The notes beneath the pieces were generated by a model. The model had not been told where the DNA came from and made no database searches. It saw nothing but the letters and a program-made list of their open reading frames with translations. A stretch of DNA of 64,000 bases, taken from assembly GCF_017813235.1 (NCBI RefSeq), contig NZ_JAGISH010000007.1, positions 124,001 through 188,000 of the forward strand, written 5' to 3'. Shown here piece after piece: positions 9,436 to 17,867 of this stretch (its first letter is position 1; each line of letters opens with the position of its first letter). Source of the DNA: Sagittula salina (GTDB taxonomy: Bacteria > Pseudomonadota > Alphaproteobacteria > Rhodobacterales > Rhodobacteraceae). Both the position numbers and the translations under genes were made by a program.

Positions 9436-9951
9436 TCAGGTGCTCCGGGTTGTGCGCAGGGCTGCGAGGGCTTCGGCCAGCGTGATGAGCGCGGCTGCAA
9501 GCAGCAACACGAGGGAGATCAGGGCAGGAACGAAGGCCCACCAGATCGGGATTTGAAGGATGCCGGTGAATTCGGTGTAGGTGCGGTAGTCCACCAGTCC
9601 CAGCCACATGCGCCAGATCAGCAGCCCGGCAAAAGCCGTGGCCGTCAGCGCGGCGAGCGTCGACATCGCCGCGACCTTGAGCGCGGAGGCCCGCATCGTG
9701 AAGATGTCCGCCGACACGTTCGCCCCGGTCAGCTGGCAATAGGGCAGGAAGGCAAAAACGGCGATGGCGGTGCCCATCTCCGTCAGCTCGAAGTCGCCCG
9801 GGAAGGGGGCGTTGGCGATCCAGCCCGCGAGGATCGACCATGCGTTGATCGCCACGACCCCCAGAAGGGCCACGCCGCCCAGCAGCGCCCAGCCCTCGAT
9901 CAAAAGACGCGCGGGACGATACCGCCCCGCGCCGATGGTGGTTTCAGTCAT
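9436..9951 (-). CDS. dctQ: TRAP transporter small membrane subunit (DctQ)
   Basis: About 171 residues with four hydrophobic helices, the small partner of DctM in the inner membrane. Recognisable are the FELTEMGTAIAVF helix and the LPYCQLTGANVSADIF stretch, both typical of DctQ. ATG 9951 is chosen because it follows the dctP stop by a single base; the frame extends upstream only inside dctP. The stop overlaps the start of dctM. Confidence 0.92.
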   Translation of the reverse strand: MTETTIGAGRYRPARLLIEGWALLGGVALLGVVAINAWSILAGWIANAPFPGDFELTEMGTAIAVFAFLPYCQLTGANVSADIFTMRASALKVAAMSTLAALTATAFAGLLIWRMWLGLVDYRTYTEFTGILQIPIWWAFVPALISLVLLLAAALITLAEALAALRTTRST

Positions 9952-9952
9952 C

Positions 9953-10990
9953 TCAGTTGGTGGCCATGTTCTGGCCGACCAGTTCGACCGCGCGATCATA
10001 AAGCGCCTGTCCGTCGATGCCCTGTCCGTCCATTTCCTCGATCCAGCGGTTGACCACCGGGGCGGTACGCTCCTCGAAGGCGGCCCATTCCTCGTCGGTC
10101 AGCTGGATGTGGGTGTTGCCCGAGTCCGTGGCGATCTTGATGCCGAAGTCATCGGCGGCTTTCCAGATTTCGCCCACCTCGGCGTGCCAGTCAGCGTCCG
10201 AGACTTCGCGGAAGGCGGCCTGGATGTCCTCCGGCATACTGTTCCAGCGGTCCTCGTTCATCAGGACGGAGAAGGACGTTGTGCCCAGCCGTTTGCCGCC
10301 CGGACCCTCGATCTGGTAGTCGGTGACCTCCTGGATTTTCAGCGCGGGGATGATTTCCCAAGGGATCAGCGCGCCGTCGATCACCTTTTTCGAGAGGGCA
10401 ACGGGGATTTCGCCCACGGCGGTCTGCACCGGTGATGCGCCCAGCGCCTCCAGCACCCATGCGCCCGTGCGCGAGGGGATACGGATCTTCTTGCCTTCGA
10501 GATCGGCGGGGCTGCGCACTTCGTCGGCTGCCATGTGCATGGCCTGGCCCTGGTGGACGTGCTGGAACATCGGCACGACGCCCTGGAAATCCTCCGCGAG
10601 GAACTCATCGTACATAGCGAGCATCGCCTTGTTCACCGCGGCGTTGTCACCCTGATGCACGCCCGGCAGCTCGAAGACCTCGGTGCGCGGGAAGGCCCCG
10701 GCGGCATAGGCGTTCACGATCCAGACAAGGTCCACCACCCCGTCGCGGGCCTGGCGCGGCAGCTGCGGCGGCTTGCCGCCCAGGGTCATCGCCGGGAAGA
10801 TCTCGATCTTCACGCGGCCGTCGGTGGCTTCCTCGACGCGCTTGGCCCAAGGCTCCAGCATCTGAGTATGCGCCGGCGCCTTCGGGCTGAGGAAGTGATG
10901 CAGTTTCAGTGTGTGCTCCTGCGCCGCCGCGGCCCCGGCGACGAGGCCGAGCGCGATGGCCGATGAGGCCAGTGTCTTGAGAAGTTTCAT
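9953..10990 (-). CDS. dctP: TRAP transporter periplasmic solute-binding protein (DctP)
   Basis: 345 residues with a signal peptide cut after about residue 23 (GAAAAQ). It captures the solute in the periplasm for DctQM. The family pattern is clear: LKLHHFLSPKAPAHTQMLEPWAKRV..., then the conserved basic region KKIRIPSRTG, whose Arg binds a solute carboxylate in known DctP proteins. GGGAGG precedes ATG 10990. It is transcribed with the upstream ThDP enzyme (40-base gap), so the solute is probably a 2-oxo acid or related carboxylate that the enzyme uses (inference). Confidence 0.93.
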   Translation of the reverse strand: MKLLKTLASSAIALGLVAGAAAAQEHTLKLHHFLSPKAPAHTQMLEPWAKRVEEATDGRVKIEIFPAMTLGGKPPQLPRQARDGVVDLVWIVNAYAAGAFPRTEVFELPGVHQGDNAAVNKAMLAMYDEFLAEDFQGVVPMFQHVHQGQAMHMAADEVRSPADLEGKKIRIPSRTGAWVLEALGASPVQTAVGEIPVALSKKVIDGALIPWEIIPALKIQEVTDYQIEGPGGKRLGTTSFSVLMNEDRWNSMPEDIQAAFREVSDADWHAEVGEIWKAADDFGIKIATDSGNTHIQLTDEEWAAFEERTAPVVNRWIEEMDGQGIDGQALYDRAVELVGQNMATN

Positions 10991-11030
10991 GGGTTTCCTC
11001 CCTTTGGTTTGTTCTATCGGTGCGAATCGC

Positions 11031-12758
11031 CTAGTGCGGCGACACGCGGGCGATTGCGATGTTCAGCAGCACCTGACGCTTCTCGGTCAGGGCGACGGTG
11101 ATGGCCTCATCCAGCACGGCGGGCAGCTCGGCGCCCTCGGTGACGGTGGCGGTCCAGGCGCGGCTGGCCTCGGCGGTGCGCGTGAAGTCCGGGCTGGGCC
11201 GCAGCGAGGTCAGCGGCACCTCGTTCGCCGCCCGCGCCGCACCCTCGGGGTAGAGCCCCTCGACCGAATGGCGCACGGCGCCCCATTCCTCGTTGTTCAG
11301 GACCAGAACGATCACCGGCACCCCGTGCGCCTCGGCCACGAGGTGGCAGGCAGTGGGGTTGGCGAACATGTAACTGCCGTCGCCCATGGTGGCAAAAACC
11401 AGCCGCTCCGGGTCGGCCATCTGCGCGCCGATGGCGGCAGGCAGCCCCCAGCCAAGGCCGCCGGAGTGCGGTTCCTGAAAATAGCTGTCCGGCTGATCCA
11501 GATCGAGCGGCATGAGCGGGCAGCCCAGTTCGTGGAAGACGGTGGCGCGGCGGCCCTGCGCGGCCTGCGCCTTGATCGCGCGGCCAAGGCAGAGGCTGAC
11601 CCAGTCCTTTGTCATGGGCGCGGCGCAGCCCGCTTCCGCCATCGCGACGACCTGCTGGCGCGCCTTGGCAGAGGCGTCCGCGATCCGCTGCCGTCGCGCG
11701 CTGCGGTCGGGAAGATCGGGGAGCGCGTCCATGGCGCGCGACAGCGCCCCGATGGTGCGGTCCACCGGCCCGGCCAGCGTCAGGGCCGCGGGGAAATTGC
11801 GCACCGGCGTGCGGCTGAAGAGCGGGTCGGGGCCGGCCTGGATCACCACCGCGTCCTCGCGCAGGCGGACCTTGTCCGGGAACCACGGTGCCAGCGAATC
11901 GAGGATCAGCACCGCGTCCGCTTTGGCCAGCCACTGATGCGGCTCCGCGCCGATCTGACAGGGGTGCGACAGCGGCATGGCCAACTGGTTCGACCAGTAG
12001 TGCGACAGCGGCAGGGCGTGGGTCTCGCAGAGCCTCTGAAGCGTCTCGAAGCCTGCATCCGACCCCGCACCGCGCTGTGCGATGATCAGCGGGTTTTCAG
12101 CCCGCGCCAATGCCTCTGCCGCCTGGGCCAGTGCGTCGGGGTCGGGCGCGGCGATCACCGGCGCCATGCGCGACGGCGCGTCAAGCCCCGCGCGCGGGCA
12201 GGGATCGCACAACACCTCGCGCGGCAGGCTCAAATAGACCGGGCCCTTTGGCGTGGAATTGGCGATGGCCCATGCGCGGTCCATCAACTCCGAGATCTGG
12301 TCCGCGAAGCGCAATTCATAGTGCCACTTCGTCGTTTCCCGTATCAACGCCTCCTGGTCGAACATCTCCTGTCCCCAGCCGATGGGAACGGTACGCGCGC
12401 CAAACCGGGAATGCTCTGCCACCGGGGTGCGTCCTGACATCAGGATCATCGGCACCTGGTCGCACCAGGCGTTGATCGCTGCGGTGGCGCCGTTCGCCAA
12501 CCCGACGTTGGTGTGCAGCAGCACTGCCTGCGGGCGGCCCGTCACCTGCCAGTAGCCATGCGCCATGGAGACAGCGGCGTGTTCATGCGGCACCGTCACC
12601 GGGACCGGCAGATCCAGCCCGGCGCGACGCGCTTCGACAAAGCCCTCGATGATTGGCGGAAAATCGGTGCCCGAATTGGCAAAGACATAGTCGACGCCAA
12701 GCGCCTTCAGCTTGCCGAAGATGGCGCCGCCCGCTGTGATCCCGGTGGAGTCCTTCAC
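11031..12758 (-). CDS. Thiamine-diphosphate-dependent decarboxylase/acetolactate synthase-like enzyme
   Basis: 575 residues in the three-domain ThDP enzyme layout. The N-terminal pyrimidine-binding domain has the activating Glu59 in PHEHAA; the middle domain is nucleotide-fold; the C-terminal domain has the ThDP/Mg motif GDG (459-461) followed by LNNEEWG. It should act on a 2-oxo acid or an aldehyde carboligation. The NSGTDFPP start groups it with uncharacterised acetolactate-synthase-like proteins rather than true biosynthetic IlvB, and there is no IlvN partner. First gene of an operon with dctPQM and divergent from an IclR regulator, which points to catabolism. Benzoylformate-decarboxylase-like chemistry would fit the nearby aldehyde dehydrogenase; this is unproven. 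Confidence 0.85.
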   Translation of the reverse strand: MKDSTGITAGGAIFGKLKALGVDYVFANSGTDFPPIIEGFVEARRAGLDLPVPVTVPHEHAAVSMAHGYWQVTGRPQAVLLHTNVGLANGATAAINAWCDQVPMILMSGRTPVAEHSRFGARTVPIGWGQEMFDQEALIRETTKWHYELRFADQISELMDRAWAIANSTPKGPVYLSLPREVLCDPCPRAGLDAPSRMAPVIAAPDPDALAQAAEALARAENPLIIAQRGAGSDAGFETLQRLCETHALPLSHYWSNQLAMPLSHPCQIGAEPHQWLAKADAVLILDSLAPWFPDKVRLREDAVVIQAGPDPLFSRTPVRNFPAALTLAGPVDRTIGALSRAMDALPDLPDRSARRQRIADASAKARQQVVAMAEAGCAAPMTKDWVSLCLGRAIKAQAAQGRRATVFHELGCPLMPLDLDQPDSYFQEPHSGGLGWGLPAAIGAQMADPERLVFATMGDGSYMFANPTACHLVAEAHGVPVIVLVLNNEEWGAVRHSVEGLYPEGAARAANEVPLTSLRPSPDFTRTAEASRAWTATVTEGAELPAVLDEAITVALTEKRQVLLNIAIARVSPH

Positions 12759-12868
12759 GATGCGCCCCCGTGCTGCCCGCTGGCTATTCTCATTAATGTA
12801 GATTCCATTTGCAGATAGTGAGGGTGTGGGCCAACCTGTGTCAATCCACCGCGATGGAGAGCGCGCCC
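12759..12868. promoter_or_regulatory. Divergent promoter region between the ThDP-TRAP operon and the IclR regulator
   Basis: An AT-rich core within GC-rich surroundings, with the perfect 8-bp palindrome CATTAATG at 12791-12798. This is the natural place for the IclR regulator to bind and control both directions. No certain -35/-10 pair was assigned. Confidence 0.45.
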
Positions 12869-13594
12869 ATGGCCACCCCGATAAACCTGTCCGTGATGAA
12901 GGCCTTCGATGCGCTCGACCTTCTGGGCGAGGACTGCCGGGAACTGACAGCCGAAACCGTGGCGCGGGAATTGCGGCTCAGCTACGCGACTGCGCATCGC
13001 TTCCTCGTGACGCTGGAGGCGGCGGGCGTGCTGACCACCGTGCGGCGCGGGGCCTTTGCGCCAGGGCCGCGGCTGGCCCGCCTCGGGCGCATGGCCGAAG
13101 ACCTCGCTCCACTGCCGCCAGCGTTGCGGCCCACGCTCGACCGGTTGCGTCAGGCGCTGGGCGAAAGCGTCATGGCCTGCCGTTACACGCCGCGCGGTCC
13201 GCTCTGCGTGGCGGTCAGTCAGGCGCAGCGGGCGATTTCCGTCAATATCCGCACCGGCACCACGCTGCCGATGACGCTCACCGCGCAGGGACGTCTGTTC
13301 CTGGCGGCCATGAGCCCGCGCGACCGCGCCGGATGGGCCGCCGCTCAGGGAGAGGCGGCAGAGGCGCTCTCCGGACTGGAGCCGGTGCTGGCCGAGATCC
13401 GCGCGCAGGGTCACGCATTGAACCGGGGCGACAACGAACCCGACATCGCGGCGGTTTCCGTCCCGGTGCGGTCGGGCGGGCGCGTGCAATTGACGCTGTC
13501 CGCCTTCGGCATGCTGAGCCGCTTTGACGACGCCTTCACCATCCACGCGCTGAGGTTTCTGAAGGAGGCCGCCGCAGAGCTGGGCGAAACCTGA
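12869..13594 (+). CDS. IclR-family transcriptional regulator
   Basis: About 241 residues. The N-terminal winged helix-turn-helix (VMKAFDALDLLG, then LRLSYATAHRFLVTLEAAGVL) is followed by an IclR effector domain (GESVMACRY, GTTLPMTLTAQGRLFLA, then DIAAVSVPVRSGGRVQLTLS). Start ATG 12869 has GGAGAG 8 bases upstream; ATG 12854 and TTG 12809 are alternatives. It probably senses the substrate or product of the divergent ThDP-TRAP operon and of the cupin gene 36 bases downstream. Confidence 0.88.
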   Translation: MATPINLSVMKAFDALDLLGEDCRELTAETVARELRLSYATAHRFLVTLEAAGVLTTVRRGAFAPGPRLARLGRMAEDLAPLPPALRPTLDRLRQALGESVMACRYTPRGPLCVAVSQAQRAISVNIRTGTTLPMTLTAQGRLFLAAMSPRDRAGWAAAQGEAAEALSGLEPVLAEIRAQGHALNRGDNEPDIAAVSVPVRSGGRVQLTLSAFGMLSRFDDAFTIHALRFLKEAAAELGET

Positions 13595-13630
13595 AAGCAA
13601 TCGAGTAACCATCACGGGAGGAGTACCACG

Positions 13631-14182
13631 ATGAAAGACGACCCGAAGACCGCCGGGGAGGCCGGCACGGAGTTCTGGCGCGGGCTGAAGCCGATCACCA
13701 AGGTCTTTCAGCCGGACGCCCAGCCAGAGGTCTACCTGCCCGACATCGCGGGCGAGGACATGCGGTACTACGTGCCCTTCACGGAGACGGTCTTTTCCAG
13801 ACCTGTCTGGATCTCGCCGAGCCGCAACATGTGGTGCGACGTGCTTATGGCCACCGGACCGGGGCTGGTGAACCGGCATTACCACCCGCATGAGGTTTTT
13901 GCCTACACGATCTCCGGCAAATGGGGGTACCTCGAACATGACTGGATCGCGACCGCCGGGGACTTCGTCTACGAAACACCCGGAGAGGGCCACACGCTGG
14001 TCGCCTACGAGCACGAGGAGCCGATGAGGGTCCATTTCAAGGTCACCGGCCCGCTGATCTGGCTCGATGAGGACGGCGAACCCGAAGGCTACTTCGACGT
14101 TCACCAGTATATCGCGCTGTGCAAGGCGCATTACGACAAGGTCGGCCTTGGCGCGGACCATATCGAAGGTCTGTTCCGCTAG
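13631..14182 (+). CDS. Cupin dioxygenase-like protein (2,4'-dihydroxyacetophenone dioxygenase family)
   Basis: 183 residues forming a single cupin barrel. Metal-site residues are visible in HYHPHEVFAYTISGKWGYLE (His, His and Glu of cupin motif 1) and GEGHTLVAYEHEEP (motif 2 His). This resembles the family that includes 2,4'-dihydroxyacetophenone dioxygenase, which cleaves a C-C bond in aryl ketones; the substrate here is not known. GGGAGGAG precedes ATG 13631. It is cotranscribed with the IclR gene and ends convergently with the SDR. Confidence 0.78.
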   Translation: MKDDPKTAGEAGTEFWRGLKPITKVFQPDAQPEVYLPDIAGEDMRYYVPFTETVFSRPVWISPSRNMWCDVLMATGPGLVNRHYHPHEVFAYTISGKWGYLEHDWIATAGDFVYETPGEGHTLVAYEHEEPMRVHFKVTGPLIWLDEDGEPEGYFDVHQYIALCKAHYDKVGLGADHIEGLFR

Positions 14183-14184
14183 GG

Positions 14185-14952
14185 TCATGCCGACATGCCT
14201 CCATCGGCCATCAGCAGGTGGCCGGTGGTAAACCCCGACTGCGCCGAGACGAGGTAGAGCACGGAGGCGGCGATTTCCTCGGCCGTGCCGTGGCGGCCCA
14301 TGGGGATGATCTCGTCGAAGAACTCCGTTCCGTCGCGGCCGATGATCTGCCCCAGGTCATCCTCCACCCGTTTCTGAAAACCGTTGTCGATGGGACCGGG
14401 TGCCACCGCGTTCACGCGGATCCCGCGCGGTGCGAGGTCCTTGGCCAGCACCCGCATCAGCCCGGTCAGCGCGTGTTTCGCGGTGATGTAGGCGTAGACG
14501 CCGGGATCGCCGCGCGTCGCAGCCACGGAGGAAGTCAGCACGATGCTGCCGCCGCGCCCCATGTGCGGGACGGCGTGCTTCGCCAGCAGAAAGGCGCCGC
14601 GCACGTGCACCGCCAGCACGCTGTCGAAGACCTCCGTGGGGAAGTCCTCGATGGGCGCCACGGTGCCGAAGGTGCCCGCATTGGAAAACAGTACGTCGAT
14701 CCTGCCAAAGCAGTCCGCCGTGCGCGCCACGGCGCGGCGCACCTGGGCCTCGTCCGTAACGTCCGCGGCTAGGCGCAGAACCTCGCCTGCGCGGTCCCCG
14801 AAGGCCTCCGCGCAGGCGTTGTCGAGCGTGGCAAGGTCGCGGTCCACGAGCGCCAGCCGCGCGCCCTGCGCGTGCAGCAGCCGCGCGGCCGCGAGGCCCA
14901 GGGACCCCGCGCCGCCGGTAATCAGGCAGACCTTGCCATCCAGGTCGAACAT
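14185..14952 (-). CDS. Short-chain dehydrogenase/reductase
   Basis: 255 residues of classical SDR type, an NAD(P)-dependent alcohol/ketone oxidoreductase. Visible are the nucleotide-binding TGGAGSLG, the NAG motif, catalytic Ser in LTSSVA and YITAK (Tyr and Lys), then NAVAPGPIDN. An acidic residue after beta-2 (LVDRD) suggests NAD preference. It follows the aldehyde dehydrogenase by 11 bases and is the last gene of the Liv operon. It could supply the aldehyde to its neighbour, or oxidise a hydroxy intermediate. Confidence 0.88.
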   Translation of the reverse strand: MFDLDGKVCLITGGAGSLGLAAARLLHAQGARLALVDRDLATLDNACAEAFGDRAGEVLRLAADVTDEAQVRRAVARTADCFGRIDVLFSNAGTFGTVAPIEDFPTEVFDSVLAVHVRGAFLLAKHAVPHMGRGGSIVLTSSVAATRGDPGVYAYITAKHALTGLMRVLAKDLAPRGIRVNAVAPGPIDNGFQKRVEDDLGQIIGRDGTEFFDEIIPMGRHGTAEEIAASVLYLVSAQSGFTTGHLLMADGGMSA

Positions 14953-14963
14953 CGCGTGCGCCC

Positions 14964-16415
14964 TCAGATCGGATAGTGCGGCGTGCCGTCCTGCACCGTG
15001 ATCCAGCGCAGGGTGGTGAATTCCTCGATCGCCGCCATCCCGCCGAAGCGGCCGTAGCCCGAGTCCTTCACCCCGCCAAAGGGCATCTGCGCCTCGTCGT
15101 GCACGGTGGGGCCGTTGATGTGGCAGATGCCGCTTTCGATCCGGCGGGCGACGTTCATGGCGCGCACCGTATCCTCGCCAAAGACGCAGGCCGAGAGACC
15201 GTATTCCGTGTCGTTGGCAACACGCACCGCCTCGTCGATGCTGCCCACACGCACCACCGATGCGGTCGGACCAAAGCTTTCCTCTGTGTAGATGCGCATG
15301 GAGGGCGTGACGTGGTCGAGCAGAGTCGCCTCCATCAGCACGCCGTTGGCCTGCCCACCGGCGACGATCTTCGCGCCCTTTTCCTCGGCATCGCGGACCA
15401 GGCCCATGATCCGTTCGACGGCGCTGCGATCCACGACGCAGCCCAGCGAGGTGTTGCCCTCGCGCGGGTCGCCTACGGTGAGAGAGCGGACTTTCGCGGC
15501 GAGCTTCTCGACAAAGGCGTCGGCCACCGCCTCATGCACCACGATGCGTTCTGTCGACATGCAGATCTGGCCCTGGTTCATGTAGGCGCCAAAGGCGGCG
15601 GCGGCCACGGCCTTGTCGAGGTCGGCGTCGTCCAGCACCAGCATGGGCGCCTTGCCACCAAGTTCCAGCAGCGCCGGTTTCAGGTTCTCGGCGGCAAGCC
15701 GCGCGATGATGCGGCCGACGCGGGTGGAGCCGGTGAAGTTCACCCGGCGCACGGCCGAGTGTCCGATCAGCGCCTCCACGATCTTGCCCGCATCATCGGG
15801 CGCGTTTGAAATGACGTTCAGCACGCCCTTGGGCAGGCCCGCGTCCTGCATCGCCTCCACGATCAGTGCGTGGGTGCGGGGGCTGAGTTCGGACGACTTC
15901 ATCACCACCGTGTTGCCGCAGGCCAGCGGCATCGCGATGGAGCGCACGCCGAGGATCACCGGCGCGTTCCACGGCGCCATGGACAGCACCACACCGGCAG
16001 GCTGCCGGATCGCCATGGCCATCGAACCGGGGCGGTTCGAGGGGATGATCTCGCCCTTGATCATCGTGGTCATCGAGGCCGCCTCGCGTAGCATTCCGGC
16101 AGCCAGCATGACGTTGAAGCCCGCCCAGGCGGCGGTGGCGCCCAGTTCCTCGGCCATGGCAGTGGCGATATCGCCCTTGCGCGCCTCGAGGTTGTCGGCG
16201 GCGGCCATCAGCAGGGCGCGGCGTTGTGCCGGGCCGGTCTCCGACCACTCGGGGAAGGCCTGCGCCGCGGCGTCGGCGGCGCGCATGGCGTCCTCAACCG
16301 TGGCGGCGGCGGCCTCGGTGGCGATGCCGCCGGTCAGCGGGTTCTTGCGGGAAAAGGTGCGCCCGCCCGCAGCGGAGACCTTTTCGCCCGCGATCAACAA
16401 TTCAAGAACACTCAT
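14964..16415 (-). CDS. NAD(P)-dependent aldehyde dehydrogenase (salicylaldehyde/benzaldehyde dehydrogenase-like)
   Basis: 483 residues. It oxidises an aldehyde to the acid. Catalytic Glu in LELGGKAP and nucleophile Cys285 in GQICMS are present, with the cofactor motif FTGSTRVG. The short length and the start LLIAGEKV resemble salicylaldehyde, vanillin and benzaldehyde dehydrogenases; the specificity is inferred. GGAGAG precedes the ATG. It is embedded between livF and the SDR, so the aldehyde probably derives from the compound carried by the Liv transporter or by the ThDP enzyme nearby. Confidence 0.9.
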   Translation of the reverse strand: MSVLELLIAGEKVSAAGGRTFSRKNPLTGGIATEAAAATVEDAMRAADAAAQAFPEWSETGPAQRRALLMAAADNLEARKGDIATAMAEELGATAAWAGFNVMLAAGMLREAASMTTMIKGEIIPSNRPGSMAMAIRQPAGVVLSMAPWNAPVILGVRSIAMPLACGNTVVMKSSELSPRTHALIVEAMQDAGLPKGVLNVISNAPDDAGKIVEALIGHSAVRRVNFTGSTRVGRIIARLAAENLKPALLELGGKAPMLVLDDADLDKAVAAAAFGAYMNQGQICMSTERIVVHEAVADAFVEKLAAKVRSLTVGDPREGNTSLGCVVDRSAVERIMGLVRDAEEKGAKIVAGGQANGVLMEATLLDHVTPSMRIYTEESFGPTASVVRVGSIDEAVRVANDTEYGLSACVFGEDTVRAMNVARRIESGICHINGPTVHDEAQMPFGGVKDSGYGRFGGMAAIEEFTTLRWITVQDGTPHYPI

Positions 16416-16435
16416 GTCTCTCTCCGTTCACAAGG

Positions 16436-17146
16436 TTACGCGGTGCCGCCAAGAAAGGCGTTCTGCACCGCATCGTCTGTCATCAATTCGCCCGCCGTGC
16501 CGGCGCCAGTGATGCGTCCGGCCTCCAGCAGGTAGCCGCGGTCGGCATGGCGCAGGCTGATGCGCACGTTCTGCTCCACGATCAGCAGCCCGACGCCGGT
16601 GTCGCGCACGCGGGCCAGCGCCTTGAAAAGGTCGCCCACCACGATGGGGGCAAGCCCGAGGCTAGGCTCGTCCAGCAGCAGGAAATCGGGTTTCGACATC
16701 ATGGCGCGGCCCACCGCCACCATCTGTTGTTCGCCGCCCGACATGGTGCGCACGATCTGCCCGCGCCGTTCGGCCAGCCGCGGAAAGATGTCAAAGACCT
16801 GCGCCATGGTCTCCGCTTCGGAGCCGCGGGCACGCGGCGGCGTGGCGCCAAGGCGGAGGTTCTCTTCCACCGTCATGCGGTCCACCAGCCCGCGCCCTTC
16901 GGGCACCAGCGCGATACCGGCATTGGCGAGCTTGTGCGCGGGCATCCCGCTCAGCGTCAGGCTGTGCAGACGCACAGCGCCCTGTGCCGTGGGGACCATG
17001 CCCGCGACGGCCTTCAGCATCGACGACTTGCCCGCGCCATTGGCGCCCAGCACCACAACGACCTCGCCGGGGGCGACAGTCAGGCTGACGCCGTCCACCG
17101 CGAGGTGCTTGCCATAGCGGACGGTCAGCGTCTCGAGTTCAAGCAT
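16436..17146 (-). CDS. livF: Branched-chain-amino-acid-type ABC transporter ATPase (LivF)
   Basis: 236 residues. One of the two ATPases of a Liv/HAAT transporter. Walker A GANGAGKSS, signature MSGGEQQMVAVGRA, Walker B LLLDEPSLGLAP and the LivF-style C-terminus (EQNVRISL...) are clear. It starts 8 bases inside the end of livG. Because catabolic genes follow, the transported solute may be an aromatic or amide compound rather than leucine (inference). Confidence 0.93.
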   Translation of the reverse strand: MLELETLTVRYGKHLAVDGVSLTVAPGEVVVVLGANGAGKSSMLKAVAGMVPTAQGAVRLHSLTLSGMPAHKLANAGIALVPEGRGLVDRMTVEENLRLGATPPRARGSEAETMAQVFDIFPRLAERRGQIVRTMSGGEQQMVAVGRAMMSKPDFLLLDEPSLGLAPIVVGDLFKALARVRDTGVGLLIVEQNVRISLRHADRGYLLEAGRITGAGTAGELMTDDAVQNAFLGGTA

Positions 17147-17867
17147 GGTCGTCCCCCAGGTAGGCCTTGATGACGGCCGGTTGCGCCAGCACTTCGGCCG
17201 AAGGACCCTCGGCGATGACCTCGCCCGCGCTCATCACGATGCAGCGCGAACACAGAGCGCGTACCGCCTCCATGATGTGTTCCACCAGCAGCACGGTCAT
17301 GCCCTGACCCTGGAGGTGCTGCACGAGGTCGATGCCGATCTTCAGTTCCGAGGGGTTCAGCCCGGCGAGCCATTCGTCGAGCAGCAGCAGTTCCGGTTCG
17401 GAGGCCAGCGCGCGCGCCATCTCCATGCGCTTCTGGTCGATGTAGGTGAGGTTGCTCACCTGCTCGTCGCCACGCCCGGCCAGACCGACGAAGGCCAGCT
17501 TTTCCTCCACCAGCTCCCGCGCCTCCCGCCCCCAGTGGCGGCGGTGCCCGAAGGCAAGCGACAGCAGCACGTTCTCGCCCACGGTCAGCGTCGGCAGCGG
17601 CCGGACCAGCTGGAAGGTGCGGGCCACGCCCTGTTTCGCCACGCGGTGTGGCTTCATCTTCGTAATGTCCGTCTGGCCCAGCCGGATCGTCCCGCCGTCG
17701 CAGGGCAGAGCGCCGGAGATCATGTTCATCACCGTGGTCTTTCCCGACCCGTTGGGTCCCAGCAGCCCGACCACCTCGCCCGGTGCAAGGCTGAAGGACA
17801 CGTCCCTGACCGCGATCAGCCCGCCGAACCGTTTGTGCAGGTTGGAGATCTGCAACGCCTCGCTCAT
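17139..17867 (-). CDS. livG: Branched-chain-amino-acid-type ABC transporter ATPase (LivG)
   Basis: 242 residues from ATG 17867, the start that overlaps the livM stop. The longer open frame upstream is a shadow of livM. Walker A GPNGSGKTT, signature NLTYIDQKRMEMARAL and Walker B LLLDEWLAGLNP are visible. The signature loop reads NLTYIDQ rather than LSYGDQ, and Walker B has DEW rather than DEP, both deviations from the common LivG consensus. It pairs with LivF on the inner face of the membrane. Confidence 0.92.
   Translation of the reverse strand: MSEALQISNLHKRFGGLIAVRDVSFSLAPGEVVGLLGPNGSGKTTVMNMISGALPCDGGTIRLGQTDITKMKPHRVAKQGVARTFQLVRPLPTLTVGENVLLSLAFGHRRHWGREARELVEEKLAFVGLAGRGDEQVSNLTYIDQKRMEMARALASEPELLLLDEWLAGLNPSELKIGIDLVQHLQGQGMTVLLVEHIMEAVRALCSRCIVMSAGEVIAEGPSAEVLAQPAVIKAYLGDDHA

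Noticed and set aside
8078..9841. A 587-residue fused version of DctM
   Set aside because: The N-terminal 130 residues are an out-of-frame reading of dctQ and lack hydrophobic helices; the real DctM begins near 9433.
10911..12437. Plus-strand open frame of 508 codons opposite the ThDP enzyme
   Set aside because: Shadow of the ThDP gene, whose cofactor motifs are unambiguous on the minus strand.
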